From assembly GCA_965200975.1 (NCBI GenBank), contig OZ241740.1, forward strand, positions 2,232,001 through 2,296,000: 64,000 nucleotides of DNA. The letters are read 5' to 3'. The stretch's first letter is position 1. Each line of letters begins with the position of its first letter. Source of the DNA: S5-327 sp965200975. Lineage in GTDB: Bacteria; Chloroflexota; Dehalococcoidia; Lucifugimonadales; Australimonadaceae. Below are positions 8,564 to 16,692 of the stretch, in pieces. The notes below the pieces were generated by a model, which saw nothing but the letters and a program-made list of their open reading frames with translations, did not search any database and had not been told where the DNA came from. Made by a program: the position numbers and the translations under genes.

Positions 8564-8806
8564 GCAACCTCCTCCATAGTCCCGTCGCAAGGGCATGGCC
8601 CCGCGTACGGATGCGCACAAGGCCTGGCCGACGGCTTTCTCGCCTTCCAAACCCTTTGGCGCCCCCGCTGCGCGGGAACCAGAGGGGCCTGAGACTATGG
8701 GCATCGCGCCAGATGCCTGCCGCCGTGAGCGTCTGGCTGGTTTACAGGCCCAGCCGAGCAGCGCCAGCGCGGGAGAGAATACCACAGCCCGTTCGCGCAG
8801 TGTCAA
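8564..8806 (-). promoter_or_regulatory. citrate synthase promoter and ~200-nt leader
   Basis: On the minus strand TTGACA (8801-8806) and TATTCT (8776-8781, preceded by TGG as an extended -10) are 19 bases apart and give a predicted start near 8769. The coding start is at 8563, so the leader would be about 205 nt. It is GC-rich and holds several short self-complementary stretches, for instance CCCGCTGCGCGGG around 8664-8676. I could not match it to a known riboswitch consensus. Confidence 0.5.
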
Positions 8807-9210
8807 ACGATCGCGCCCCGGACAACCCCCTCAGAGCCGCGTGGCCGCCCCGGCGGATCGGACTCTCTCCCGTCTTCTTCCCGCTCCGGGGCGCTCGCCC
8901 GGCAAGCAGCCCGCGACGCGCCGAATTACCGGCATGATGCGGAGGGGCGCCGCGCAGGCGGCTCTATCCACAAACAGCGCGCTTCCTATTGCGATTCCGT
9001 CTCCATAACGCGCAAGGATGCCCGATATCGTCGGAATATCGTCGCCCTCGTGAGCAACGCTACAGTTGACACTTGCCCAAACCGACGCTTAGCCTACTCA
9101 AGACTGAGGCTCCGAACGGACTCTCGCGGTTCGGCGCGACTCTGCGGTCCTGCGGGCAATCCCTGACTCCCTGAGTCCGTTCGCCACTCACGGGGAGGAT
9201 CCTACTTACT
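8807..9210 (+). promoter_or_regulatory. korAB promoter and structured leader (intergenic)
   Basis: No gene is seen between the gltA promoter and korA. TTGACA at 9066-9071 and TAGCCT at 9090-9095 are 18 bases apart, giving a leader of roughly 110 nt. Inside it CGAACGGACTC (9113-9123) and GAGTCCGTTCG (9173-9183) are perfect 11-base inverted repeats enclosing 49 nt. GGGGAGGATCC precedes the ATG at 9211. Bases 8807-9060 hold nothing I recognise apart from a direct ATATCGTCG repeat near 9030-9050. Confidence 0.5.
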
Positions 9211-10923
9211 ATGGCCTACCAGAGCGAAGTCGTTGTCCGATTCGCTGGCGAAGGCGGACAGGGAGTCGTTACCGCCGCAGAGATGCTCGCGCGCGCATCC
9301 ACCGGCGTCGGCTTCCACGCCCTCACATTCGCCACGTTCCCGTCCCAAATCCTCGGCGGCCCCACTTGGACCCAGGCGCGCGTCGCGCGCGACCCCGTCC
9401 TGAGCCCCGGGGACACAATCGACATCCTCGTCGCCTTCAACGACTTCGCCTACCACGAACACCGCGGCGAAGTGCGCGACGGCGGCGTCATCCTGCTCGA
9501 TCCCTCCATTACTCCCGACCCCGACGACGACGCCCACCGCTGCATCACCGTCCCTTTCGACGAGCTCGCCAAGCAGACCGGCGAGTCCAGGGCCGCCAAT
9601 ATGGTCGTCATGGGCGGCCTCTCCAAACTCGTCAATATGCCCGTCCAGTACTTTAAGGACTTCGTGTCCCAGCGCTTCGCCGGGCGCCAGGGAGTCATCG
9701 ACGCCAACCATATGGCCCTCGATCTCGGGCTCGCCCACCTTGCCGAGGAGCCGTCCATCAGCGACCTCGGCGTCCCCGAAAAGCCCGACTACGACCAGGT
9801 GTTCATCAAGGGCAACGAGGCGCTCTCCATCGGCGCCCTCCATGCCGGGATCGACTTCTACTTCGGCTACCCCATCTCTCCCGCAACCCCCGTGCTCGTC
9901 TATATGGAGCGCAACCTCGTCGGCGAAGGCAAGTTCGCCTACCAGGCCAGCTCCGAAATCGAAGCCATCACCGGCATCATCGGCGCAGGGTTCGCCGGCA
10001 AAAAGTCGATGACCGCCACCTCCGGCCCCGGATTCACGCTCATGGGCGAAGGCATCGGCCTCGCCTGGATGGCCGAAATCCCCTGCGTCATCATCGACGT
10101 CCAGCGAGGCGGCCCCGCAACCGGCCTCCCCACCAAGACCGAACAGTCCGACCTCCTCGCCGCCCTCAGCCCCGCCCACGGCGACTCCCGAATCCCCGTC
10201 ATCGCCGCCGGAACCGTCGAAGAATGCTTCCTCGCAGGCGTGCAAGCATTCAACTGGGCCGAGCGCTACCAAGGCCCCGTAGTCGTCCTCAGCGAGCACT
10301 CTCTCGCCGAACGAGCCCAAAACATCCGGAAGCCCGACCTCTCCCAACATCCCGTTGAAACGCGCGACACCTACCGAGGCGACAACGGATACCTGCGCTA
10401 CGAGGCCACCCAAATCTCCCCCTTCCCCGTCCCCGGCGGCCCCGGCTCCTACGTCGCCAACGGCTCCGAGCACGACATCTACGGCGACACCACCCACCTC
10501 GCCAAGTACCACATTCATATGACCGAGCGCCGCTTCGGCAAGCTCAAACTCCTCGAAGACGGCTCATTCGAGAGCGACAACGCCTCCGCCCCCGTCGCAG
10601 TCATCCCCTGGGGCGGCTCCAAAGGCTCCGTGCTCGAGGCGTACAACCGGCTCCGGTCGGAGGGCGTCGACATCGCCTGGCTCTACACGATGTTCCTCAG
10701 CCCCCTCCCGCCGGCCCTGCTCGACGAGTTGCGGGCCAAAGAGCTCGTCATCGTCCCCGAACTCAACTACCAGGGCCAGTTCGCCAGCGTCCTCCGTTCG
10801 GAGGGCGTCAACGCGCAGGCGATCACGCAGTACACCGGCCTCCCCTTCCGGCCCTCCGAACTCTCCGAACTCATCAAGGCCCGCCTCGCAGAGGCCGGGC
10901 GGCTTCAGGCGGTGAAGGCATGA
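9211..10923 (+). CDS. korA: 2-oxoacid:ferredoxin oxidoreductase, fused gamma-alpha subunit
   Basis: A 570-aa protein. Residues about 1-185 form the gamma domain (RFAGEGGQGVVTAAEMLARA at the start), then the alpha/pyrimidine domain begins at NEALSIGALHAGIDFYFGYPISPATPVL (about residue 196). This fused arrangement is typical of KorA of 2-oxoglutarate:ferredoxin oxidoreductase. With KorB it oxidatively decarboxylates a 2-oxoacid to its acyl-CoA, reducing ferredoxin, and can run in reverse. The strand next to citrate synthase suggests a TCA-cycle role. The korB start codon overlaps its stop. Assignment to 2-oxoglutarate rather than another 2-oxoacid is inferred from subunit architecture and context. 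Confidence 0.9.
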   Translation: MAYQSEVVVRFAGEGGQGVVTAAEMLARASTGVGFHALTFATFPSQILGGPTWTQARVARDPVLSPGDTIDILVAFNDFAYHEHRGEVRDGGVILLDPSITPDPDDDAHRCITVPFDELAKQTGESRAANMVVMGGLSKLVNMPVQYFKDFVSQRFAGRQGVIDANHMALDLGLAHLAEEPSISDLGVPEKPDYDQVFIKGNEALSIGALHAGIDFYFGYPISPATPVLVYMERNLVGEGKFAYQASSEIEAITGIIGAGFAGKKSMTATSGPGFTLMGEGIGLAWMAEIPCVIIDVQRGGPATGLPTKTEQSDLLAALSPAHGDSRIPVIAAGTVEECFLAGVQAFNWAERYQGPVVVLSEHSLAERAQNIRKPDLSQHPVETRDTYRGDNGYLRYEATQISPFPVPGGPGSYVANGSEHDIYGDTTHLAKYHIHMTERRFGKLKLLEDGSFESDNASAPVAVIPWGGSKGSVLEAYNRLRSEGVDIAWLYTMFLSPLPPALLDELRAKELVIVPELNYQGQFASVLRSEGVNAQAITQYTGLPFRPSELSELIKARLAEAGRLQAVKA

Positions 10924-11786
10924 GCGGCAAGAACCCCGAGTACGACTTCAATTGGTGCCCCGGATGCGGCGACTTCGGCGTCCGGCGCGCCATGGAATTC
11001 GCCATGCGCGATTGGAACATCGAGCGTGAGATCCCGATGTCCCATAACGTCGTCGTCGCCGGCATCGGCTGCTCCGGCAACCTTGTCCACCTCCTCGAGG
11101 GGGAACAGCCCTACGGCTTTCACGGCATCCACGGACGCTCTCTCCCGCTGGCGCTCGGCGTCAAAATGGCCCGCGAAGACCTCAACGTCGTTGTTGTCGC
11201 AGGCGACGGCGACTTCCTCAGCATCGGCATGGAGCACATCGCCCCCCAGGCCGCGCGCAACCTCAACATCTGCGCCGTCGTGATGGACAACGGCGTCTAC
11301 GGCCTCACCAAGGGCCAGTCCTCCCCCACCACCCTCGAAGACACCGTAACCAGCTCGACCCCCTTCGGAAAACTTGAGTCCCCCGTCAGCCCCCTCGACC
11401 TCTACCTCACGCTCGGCGTCACCTACATCGCCTCCGGCTACTCCAGCAAGCCGCGCGACCTCGCCGGCCTCATCAAGGGCGGCATGGAGCACCAGGGCTT
11501 CTCAATCGTTCACGTCGCGTCGCCTTGCACCACCTACAACGACACCTACGCCGAGCTGAAAGGCAACAAGGCCAAGGGCATCGAAGGCAAGGCCTGGGAC
11601 ATCCCCGACGATCACGACCCCGCCGACAAGGCCGCCGCCCGCGACCTCATCGCGCAGGGAGGCGTCCCGCTCGGCCTCGTCTACTACGACGCCGGCCGCC
11701 CGTCGCTCGACCAGCGCGTCGCCGGCGTCCGCGAGCGCGCGACCCAAAAGTCCGCCGACGACCTCCTCAGCGCATTCGCGATCTAG
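10920..11786 (+). CDS. korB: 2-oxoacid:ferredoxin oxidoreductase beta subunit
   Basis: A 288-aa TPP-binding beta subunit. WCPGCGDFG and GIGCSGN supply cysteines typical of the [4Fe-4S] cluster, FHGIHGRSLPLALGVK is family-typical, and VAGDGDFLSIGMEHI with MDNGVYGLTKGQ forms the TPP/Mg site. It starts inside the korA stop (ATGA at 10920-10923), so the two subunits are translationally coupled in a fixed ratio. Together they make an alpha2beta2-type oxidoreductase in the cytoplasm, donating electrons to ferredoxin. Confidence 0.93.
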   Translation: MSGKNPEYDFNWCPGCGDFGVRRAMEFAMRDWNIEREIPMSHNVVVAGIGCSGNLVHLLEGEQPYGFHGIHGRSLPLALGVKMAREDLNVVVVAGDGDFLSIGMEHIAPQAARNLNICAVVMDNGVYGLTKGQSSPTTLEDTVTSSTPFGKLESPVSPLDLYLTLGVTYIASGYSSKPRDLAGLIKGGMEHQGFSIVHVASPCTTYNDTYAELKGNKAKGIEGKAWDIPDDHDPADKAAARDLIAQGGVPLGLVYYDAGRPSLDQRVAGVRERATQKSADDLLSAFAI

Positions 11787-11874
11787 GATGCTTGGCGGAG
11801 CTATCCTGTAGGCAGTCGTCCTACTGATGGCGTCGACGTTCTACTGAGAGGGACCTCTGCGAGGAAGCTCCATC

Positions 11875-12135
11875 ATGAATACGCGCACCGTCCGGAGCAA
11901 ACCTACTTTCCTGTCCGGGATCGCCTCACTATGGGACTTCCCCGGCAACCTCCGCTACCGCCGCGCCTCCGACCCGGACGCCGAAGCTCGAGCCCTCGAA
12001 CACGTATGGGAAAGCGTAGGCCTCTCTATCTGGGAAGCCATGCGCGAGTTCGAAGAGGAGACCGATATTCGAGTCCTCGACGAGTATCTGGCCAGCCACT
12101 CACCCTTATCAGATGACCCCCGAACCACCGCCTGA
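11875..12135 (+). CDS. hypothetical small protein upstream of DUF2335 gene
   Basis: An 86-aa soluble protein, MNTRTVRSKPTFLSGIASLW..., with an acidic helical C-terminal half (IWEAMREFEEETDIRVLDEYL). GAGGAAG lies about eight bases before the ATG. Its 3' end overlaps the following DUF2335 gene by 23 bases, which supports it being real and co-transcribed. I do not recognise a domain. Confidence 0.55.
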   Translation: MNTRTVRSKPTFLSGIASLWDFPGNLRYRRASDPDAEARALEHVWESVGLSIWEAMREFEEETDIRVLDEYLASHSPLSDDPRTTA

Positions 12136-12478
12136 AGACGAACAACGAACCAGTATCGAGCTGCTGCGAGCAAGCTTCAGCGGCCCCTTGCCGCCGCCGG
12201 CGATGCTTGGCCTGTATGAAGAGGTGCTGCCAGGCTCCGCTGACCGCATCTTACGTATGGCGGAGCAGCGAGCTGCGCACGAGAATCAAGTAGAGCTAGA
12301 AGACGCTAAGCGAGCTAGGCTGGGCGTCATCGCCGGCGCGGCGCTGGCGTTCGCGATGCTCGTCGTTGCTGGAGCGGCAATCGCAGTCGGCCAACCAGTT
12401 GTGGGCGGAGTCATTGCCGGCGCGGAGATCGTGTCGTTGGTGGGCATCTTCATCTACGGAACCCGCCCACGCACATGA
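12113..12478 (+). CDS. DUF2335-family two-helix membrane protein
   Basis: A 121-aa protein with the DUF2335 pattern: an N-terminal FSGPLPPPAMLGLYEEVLPG stretch, then SADRILRMAEQRAAHENQVE (amphipathic helix), then two transmembrane helices, GVIAGAALAFAMLVVAGAAIAV and VIAGAEIVSLVGIFIYG. The family is often carried on accessory DNA and has no established function. It overlaps the preceding small gene by 23 bases. Confidence 0.75.
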   Translation: MTPEPPPEDEQRTSIELLRASFSGPLPPPAMLGLYEEVLPGSADRILRMAEQRAAHENQVELEDAKRARLGVIAGAALAFAMLVVAGAAIAVGQPVVGGVIAGAEIVSLVGIFIYGTRPRT

Positions 12479-12512
12479 ACGGCTAGAGGCGGACAGTCGT
12501 CCCCGCGCCCCC

Positions 12513-13133
12513 TCACCATCCCGCGAACCGCTCCTCGCGCCATGGATCGCCCCGCATGTGGTAGCCGTTCTGCTCCCAGAAGCCCGGACGGTCCCCGGTC
12601 ATGAACTCGACCCCGCTCACCCACTTCGCGCTCTTCCAGCCGTAGCGCGACGCCGCCACGAGACGCACCGGCCCGCCGTGCTGCGCCGCCAGCGGCGCGC
12701 CATCCATCCGATGCGCAAAGAGCGTGTCGTCCGCCCCCAGCAGGGCAACGTCGACGTTCGTCGTGTAGCCGTCGTAGCAGTGCACCATCGCGAACTGCGC
12801 CCCCGGGTTCGGACGCGCCAGGCGAAGCACGCGCATCGCCTGCGCCCCTTCCCATCCCACGTTCAAGCGCGTCCACTGCGTAACGCAATGAAAATCAGCC
12901 TCAACCGCATCCGACGCAAGCGCCAGATACTCGTCCCACGTCAGCTCCAGAGGGCGCTCAACCTCCCCGTAGACCGACAAACGCCAGCTCGCCGCGTCGA
13001 TACGGGGAGTCCCGGCAAACGTCATCTCCGGCATCTTCGGCGTAACATACTGCCCCGCAGGCACGCGCTCCCTCATGCCTTCGGGAATCCCTCGCCGGCC
13101 AAACGCCGCCCCTATCCGCCGGAACACCTCCAT
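12513..13133 (-). CDS. molybdopterin-dependent oxidoreductase, sulfite oxidase/YedY fold
   Basis: A 206-aa protein consisting only of the molybdopterin-binding domain. DFHCVTQW carries the cysteine that ligates molybdenum, followed by MVHCYDGYTTNVDVALL, HGGPVRLVAASRYGWKSAKWV and GFWEQNGYHMRGDPW, all standard for this family. ATG 13133 is chosen because GGAGGGG lies six bases upstream; ATG 13157 has no useful spacing. No signal peptide, heme domain or membrane partner is visible nearby. Relatives reduce protein methionine sulfoxide or oxidise sulfite; the substrate here is unknown. The gene diverges from ccmA. Confidence 0.85.
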   Translation of the reverse strand: MEVFRRIGAAFGRRGIPEGMRERVPAGQYVTPKMPEMTFAGTPRIDAASWRLSVYGEVERPLELTWDEYLALASDAVEADFHCVTQWTRLNVGWEGAQAMRVLRLARPNPGAQFAMVHCYDGYTTNVDVALLGADDTLFAHRMDGAPLAAQHGGPVRLVAASRYGWKSAKWVSGVEFMTGDRPGFWEQNGYHMRGDPWREERFAGW

Positions 13134-13213
13134 GCCGCCCCTCCGCTCTGCGAACATCTCCCTAACGTGAGGCAGAGGGTACACTACGCCACAGCCCGTC
13201 AGGCCTTGCCCCG

Positions 13214-14014
13214 ATGACAGATAATCCCTCGAACGCAGCATCCGGCGGCGCAGCGCTCGCAGCAACGCTCGCAATTGAGGCGCGCGGCCTCTCCAAAACG
13301 TTCGGACGCTCCGCCGCCCTGCGGTCCGTCGACCTTGCCCTCGGCTGGGGATCCGTGCTCGCCCTCTTCGGCCAAAACGGCGCCGGCAAAAGCACCCTCC
13401 TCCGCATTCTCGCCACCCTCGCCAAGCCCTCGCAGGGCGCCGTCGCCGTCGCCGGTTTCGACGCCCGCTCCCGCCCCGCCGCCGTCCGCGCGTCCGTCGG
13501 CTACGCCGGACACCACGACCTCCTGTACGACGACCTCACCTCCACTGAAAACCTGCTCTTCTACGCCCGCCTCCACGGAGTCCCCAGCCCCGCCGAACGC
13601 GTCGAGCGCGTGCTCGCCGATGTCGGCGCCGAGGCGTGGGCCGGCCGCAGAACGCGCGCCCTCTCGAACGGTATGCGCAAGCGCGTCGCCATCGCACGCG
13701 CCCTCCTCCACCAACCCCCCGTCCTCCTCCTCGACGAACCCGACGCCGGACTCGACATCGAGGCGCAGAAGCTCGTCGACTCCGTTATCGGCGCCGTCGC
13801 AACCGCCGGCGGCTGCGTAGTCCTCACCTCACACGACCCTCAACGCGGACTCGCCGTCGCAGACCGGTACGCCATCCTCCGCGACGGGCGTCTTGCCGCC
13901 CACGGCCCCGCCGGCGAAACAACTCCCGCAGGCGTCGCCGATCTGATCAGCGGAAAGCCCGATTCTCCGCCGTCTGCAGGAGCGGCGCCCTCCGGGCGAA
14001 AGGCCCCCCTGTGA
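13214..14014 (+). CDS. ccmA: heme exporter ATP-binding protein CcmA
   Basis: A 266-aa ABC ATPase with Walker A GQNGAGKS (about residues 55-62), a CcmA-type signature ALSNGMRKRVAIARALL, Walker B VLLLDEPDAGLD and the H-loop TSHD. In System I cytochrome c maturation CcmA drives release of heme-loaded CcmE from the CcmABCDE complex. Its stop overlaps the GTG start of ccmB. Other ccm genes follow (ccmE here, ccmC-ccmD 23 kb away), which makes CcmA a safer call than a generic ABC ATPase. Confidence 0.85.
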   Translation: MTDNPSNAASGGAALAATLAIEARGLSKTFGRSAALRSVDLALGWGSVLALFGQNGAGKSTLLRILATLAKPSQGAVAVAGFDARSRPAAVRASVGYAGHHDLLYDDLTSTENLLFYARLHGVPSPAERVERVLADVGAEAWAGRRTRALSNGMRKRVAIARALLHQPPVLLLDEPDAGLDIEAQKLVDSVIGAVATAGGCVVLTSHDPQRGLAVADRYAILRDGRLAAHGPAGETTPAGVADLISGKPDSPPSAGAAPSGRKAPL

Positions 14015-14685
14015 GCGCCCTCGCGCGGGCCGCCGCCGTCGTCTTCCTCAAAGACCTGCGCCTCGAGGCGCGCACCCGGGAATCGCTCACGGCGGTGCTC
14101 GCCTTCTCACTGGTAGTCGCCTTCATCTTTAACTTCGCTTTCGACCCTTCCCCTCGCGTCGTCGCCACCGTCGGGCCCGGCATCGTCTGGGTCGCCTACA
14201 TCTTCACCGGCATGCTCGGCATGAACCGGACGTTCCTGCTCGAGCGCGAACGCAACACTCTCGACGGACTTCTCCTCGCTCCCGTCCCCCGCGAAGCCAT
14301 CTACCTCGGCAAGCTCCTCGGCGCCCTCGCCCTTCTGCTCGCCGTCGAAGCATTGATGCTTCCCGTCTTCCTCGTTCTCTACGACCTCTCCCTGCTGCAT
14401 CCGTGGTTCCTCGCAGTGACGCTTGCCGCGACTATCGGGTTCGCCGCGGTCGGCGTCCTCTTCTCCGCTATCGCCGTCCACACGCGCGCCCGCGAAGTGA
14501 TGCTCCCTCTGCTCTTCTTGCCGGTCGTCCTCCCTATTGTCATCGGCGCAGTCTCCGGCTCTGCAGAAGCGATCAACGGCGCCGGCTGGAGCGGCGTCGG
14601 ACGCTGGCTCCAGCTCATCCTCGCCTTCGACGTCATCTTCCTCGCACTATCCTTCTGGATCTTCGAATTCGTGCTCGAGGAGTAG
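14011..14685 (+). CDS. ccmB: heme exporter permease CcmB
   Basis: A 224-aa integral membrane protein with about six helices, starting MSALARAAAVVFLKDLRLEARTRES, the family N-terminus. NRTFLLERERNTLDGLLLAPVPREAIYLGK is the characteristic cytoplasmic loop. The start is GTG 14011, inside the ccmA stop codon (GTGA), so CcmA and CcmB are translationally coupled. An open frame extends upstream in this phase but only overlaps ccmA. CcmB is the membrane partner of CcmA in the heme-handling complex. Confidence 0.9.
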   Translation: MSALARAAAVVFLKDLRLEARTRESLTAVLAFSLVVAFIFNFAFDPSPRVVATVGPGIVWVAYIFTGMLGMNRTFLLERERNTLDGLLLAPVPREAIYLGKLLGALALLLAVEALMLPVFLVLYDLSLLHPWFLAVTLAATIGFAAVGVLFSAIAVHTRAREVMLPLLFLPVVLPIVIGAVSGSAEAINGAGWSGVGRWLQLILAFDVIFLALSFWIFEFVLEE

Positions 14686-14812
14686 TCCGTTCTGCGCCGC
14701 CGGCTGCGCGCCGACTCAATGCGAACCCGCCGGCGGCAACAACTCTTTCGAGTCCTTCAAGGCGACTCGCGCCCTACCAATAGGCCTGCAGGCGCGTTAC
14801 AATAATCGGCCA

Positions 14813-15298
14813 ATGCAGTACTCGCCCTCATACCAGAACAGCGCGGACGAAGCGGGCGGCGCCGCATCCGTACTGACGCGGAAGCGCAAGCTCATCATCC
14901 TTGGCGCAGTGCTCCTCGCAGCGTTCGCCTATCTGGGATTCACTGCGTTCCAGAACGCGACGTCGTTCTACGTAACGGTCGACGAGCTCGTAGCCGAGGG
15001 CGTCCCGCCGGGCCAGTCGGTTCAGGTCAAGGGCACGCTGGTCGAGGGCAGCTTCGCACGCGACGCCAACGACGGCGTCCACGCAACGTTCCGGCTCGCC
15101 GAGAACGGCGTCGAAATCCCCGCGAGCTACGACGGCGTCCTGCCCGACCTCTTCTTCAACCCGCACTCCGAAATCGTCCTCGGCGGGACCTACGAGCCCG
15201 GCGGCGAGTTCACCGCCGACCGCGTGTTGGTCAAGTGTCCTTCCAAGTACCAGTCCCTCGAAGTCGATAACCCGTACGACTACCCCGCCAACGCTTGA
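14813..15298 (+). CDS. ccmE: cytochrome c maturation heme chaperone CcmE, CxxxY type
   Basis: A 161-aa protein: a short cytoplasmic N-terminus, one transmembrane helix (IILGAVLLAAFAYLGFTAF, about residues 28-46), then a beta-barrel OB-fold with HATFRLAENGVEIPASYDGVLPDLF. In E. coli CcmE a histidine in HxxxY binds heme covalently; here the motif is CPSKY, the CxxxY variant reported for archaeal and some bacterial System I. The start at ATG 14813 is preceded nine bases upstream by TACAAT, so the leader is very short. Its stop overlaps the next gene as TGATG. Confidence 0.9.
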   Translation: MQYSPSYQNSADEAGGAASVLTRKRKLIILGAVLLAAFAYLGFTAFQNATSFYVTVDELVAEGVPPGQSVQVKGTLVEGSFARDANDGVHATFRLAENGVEIPASYDGVLPDLFFNPHSEIVLGGTYEPGGEFTADRVLVKCPSKYQSLEVDNPYDYPANA

Positions 15299-15768
15299 TG
15301 ACCCAGGCGCCTCCGCCTCCACCCCAACGCTTCGCACAGGGCGGACGTCAAGTCCTCGACGCCCAGTGGCTCGCGTACATCACGCAGACTGCCGCGGTGG
15401 GCGACGGCAGCGTTCTCGCCTCGACCGACCGTTTCAATCAGGGGATCAGCGAGTTCAACGACGCCCAATTCCAGGCTTGCCACGAAACATGGGAGGCCCT
15501 GTGGATAGAGGCGCCCTATCCCCAGCGGCTCTTTCTCCTCGCGCTGACCAAACTCGGCGCCGGGTTCGCTCATGCCTTGCGCCGCAACCCCAAGGGCGTC
15601 CGCCGGCTCCTCGAGGACGGGCTGCGGCTTGCAAAGCCCTTCGCTCCGCGCTACGCCGGCGTCGACATCGAACAGCTCACGGTAGACGTGGACGCGTGGC
15701 TCCGCTCCGACTCCTACAGCCCTCCCTATCCCGTCATCCTCGCCGCTCCCTCCGGCGACAGCCTCTAA
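15298..15768 (+). CDS. DUF309-family protein
   Basis: A 156-aa soluble helical protein with the DUF309 core: FNDAQFQACHETWEALWIEA and RLFLLALTKLGAGFAHALRRNPKGVRRLLEDG. The His-Glu pair in CHETWE is the family hallmark and could bind metal. Function is unknown. ATG 15298 overlaps the ccmE stop (TGATG), so it is co-translated with ccmE; whether it has a cytochrome role is speculative. An alternative TTG start lies one codon earlier. Confidence 0.8.
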   Translation: MTQAPPPPPQRFAQGGRQVLDAQWLAYITQTAAVGDGSVLASTDRFNQGISEFNDAQFQACHETWEALWIEAPYPQRLFLLALTKLGAGFAHALRRNPKGVRRLLEDGLRLAKPFAPRYAGVDIEQLTVDVDAWLRSDSYSPPYPVILAAPSGDSL

Positions 15769-15779
15769 CGGAGGAACGT

Positions 15780-16289
15780 ATGCCCAACGGAGGATCCGAC
15801 TGCTGCGGGACGTGCTGGTGGAACCGCACAAACCTCGGCCAGCGCGACCCCCAGAATGCAGACAGGTCCGTGGAGCCCTTTTGCGAGATCCGCGATCTTG
15901 CCATCCGGGACCCGCTCGACGAATACTGCGCGAACCATCCTCGACTCCGACCCGACGGCGACTCCATCCCCATTGGGCCTATCTTTCGTGGATGGGGCAG
16001 CAGCCTCTTTGAGACATACCGGTACCCGTGGAGACCGTCTCCGGACACTGAGCCCATTCGCCTGCACCTGCTCGACCTGCTTCACGATATGCCCCTCAAC
16101 GGCCCGCGTCTCGAGCGTTGCGGATTTCCCCCTGGCCCTCCCCTCATCCTGATCGTCATTGAACAACTTGGGGATTTTCGCGAGCAGCGCGCGACGCCTG
16201 ACCTCGAATGGATCGTCGCCAATCCCCCAAAAAGCTACTTCGCATTAAGGGCCCGCGAAGCGCTGGAGAAGATCGAAGCCGACCCATAA
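15780..16289 (+). CDS. hypothetical Cys-rich N-terminus protein
   Basis: A 169-aa protein of unknown function starting at ATG 15780 behind GGAGG. The N-terminus MPNGGSDCCGTCWWNR has three cysteines within ten residues, with further cysteines in FCEIRD and YCANHP, suggesting a metal site. The rest is globular without recognised motif, ending KSYFALRAREALEKIEADP. It follows DUF309 by 11 bases and appears to be the last gene of the ccmA-ccmB-ccmE run. No homologue is recognised. Confidence 0.6.
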   Translation: MPNGGSDCCGTCWWNRTNLGQRDPQNADRSVEPFCEIRDLAIRDPLDEYCANHPRLRPDGDSIPIGPIFRGWGSSLFETYRYPWRPSPDTEPIRLHLLDLLHDMPLNGPRLERCGFPPGPPLILIVIEQLGDFREQRATPDLEWIVANPPKSYFALRAREALEKIEADP

Positions 16290-16295
16290 AAGAAG

Positions 16296-16324
16296 GCCCC
16301 GCCCTTTTTCGGAAAGGGCGGGGC
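16296..16324 (-). terminator. rho-independent terminator
   Basis: A perfect 12-bp stem (16296-16307 with 16313-16324) with a TTCGG loop. On the minus strand it is followed by CTTCTTTTAT, so it ends the zinc-ribbon gene; it may also stop plus-strand transcripts from the gene ending at 16289. Confidence 0.8.
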
Positions 16325-16347
16325 TCTAAGCGGCGCGCCTGCGGGCG

Positions 16348-16503
16348 CTACGCCGCCGCACGCGCCGCCTCCGCCGTTACGAGGGCCCGCTCGGGCAAGT
16401 CGATGAGGTTGCCGCACTGCGCGCACTGGAAGTACTCCCCGTACATGTCGCTCGACGACCTCATATCGCCTCCGCACTTCCGGCATGCCTTGAACAGTAT
16501 CAT
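16348..16503 (-). CDS. small zinc-ribbon protein
   Basis: A 51-aa protein starting MILFKACRKCGGDM behind GGAGGG. Two CxxC pairs (CRKCGG and CAQCGN) 20 residues apart form a zinc ribbon, followed by a short helix LPERALVTAEAARAAA. It is monocistronic, closed by a strong terminator and divergent from hspR. Partner and function are unknown. Confidence 0.75.
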   Translation of the reverse strand: MILFKACRKCGGDMRSSSDMYGEYFQCAQCGNLIDLPERALVTAEAARAAA

Positions 16504-16579
16504 TACGCTCCCTCCTCGCTCTGCGCTTGGGGTCTGCCGCCCCTTCGGGCGCTTGTCGTTACAGCGACGCGCATAAAGC

Positions 16580-16608
16580 TTTACATTACTCATATCAAGG
16601 TGTACTCT
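16580..16608 (+). promoter_or_regulatory. predicted promoter of hspR-grpE-dnaK
   Basis: TTTACA (16580-16585) and TACTCT (16603-16608) are 17 bases apart in the only AT-rich stretch between the divergent zinc-ribbon and hspR genes. A full HspR-type inverted repeat (CTTGAGT-N7-ACTCAAG) was not found. CTTGATATGAGT on the minus strand at about 16588-16599 is the closest match, overlapping the spacer. Confidence 0.45.
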
Positions 16609-16692
16609 ACAGCATATAGCCGACGATTGCAACCCACCGAATTTCTGCGTCCCTCCTCATCATCTACGCGCCGTTGGCGGCGAAGGATCTCT

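Noticed and set aside
8684..8700. GGGGCCTGAGACTATGGG resembling part of a TPP riboswitch
   Set aside because: It lies on the strand opposite to the gltA transcript and the second conserved TPP element is missing.
7424..11786. Reverse TCA cycle from adjacent citrate synthase and korAB
   Set aside because: Both enzymes also work in the ordinary oxidative cycle, and no other reverse-cycle gene is present in the window.
16560..16610. HspR (HAIR) operator upstream of hspR
   Set aside because: Only a partial CTTGA...GAGT half-match is seen, so I did not report an operator.
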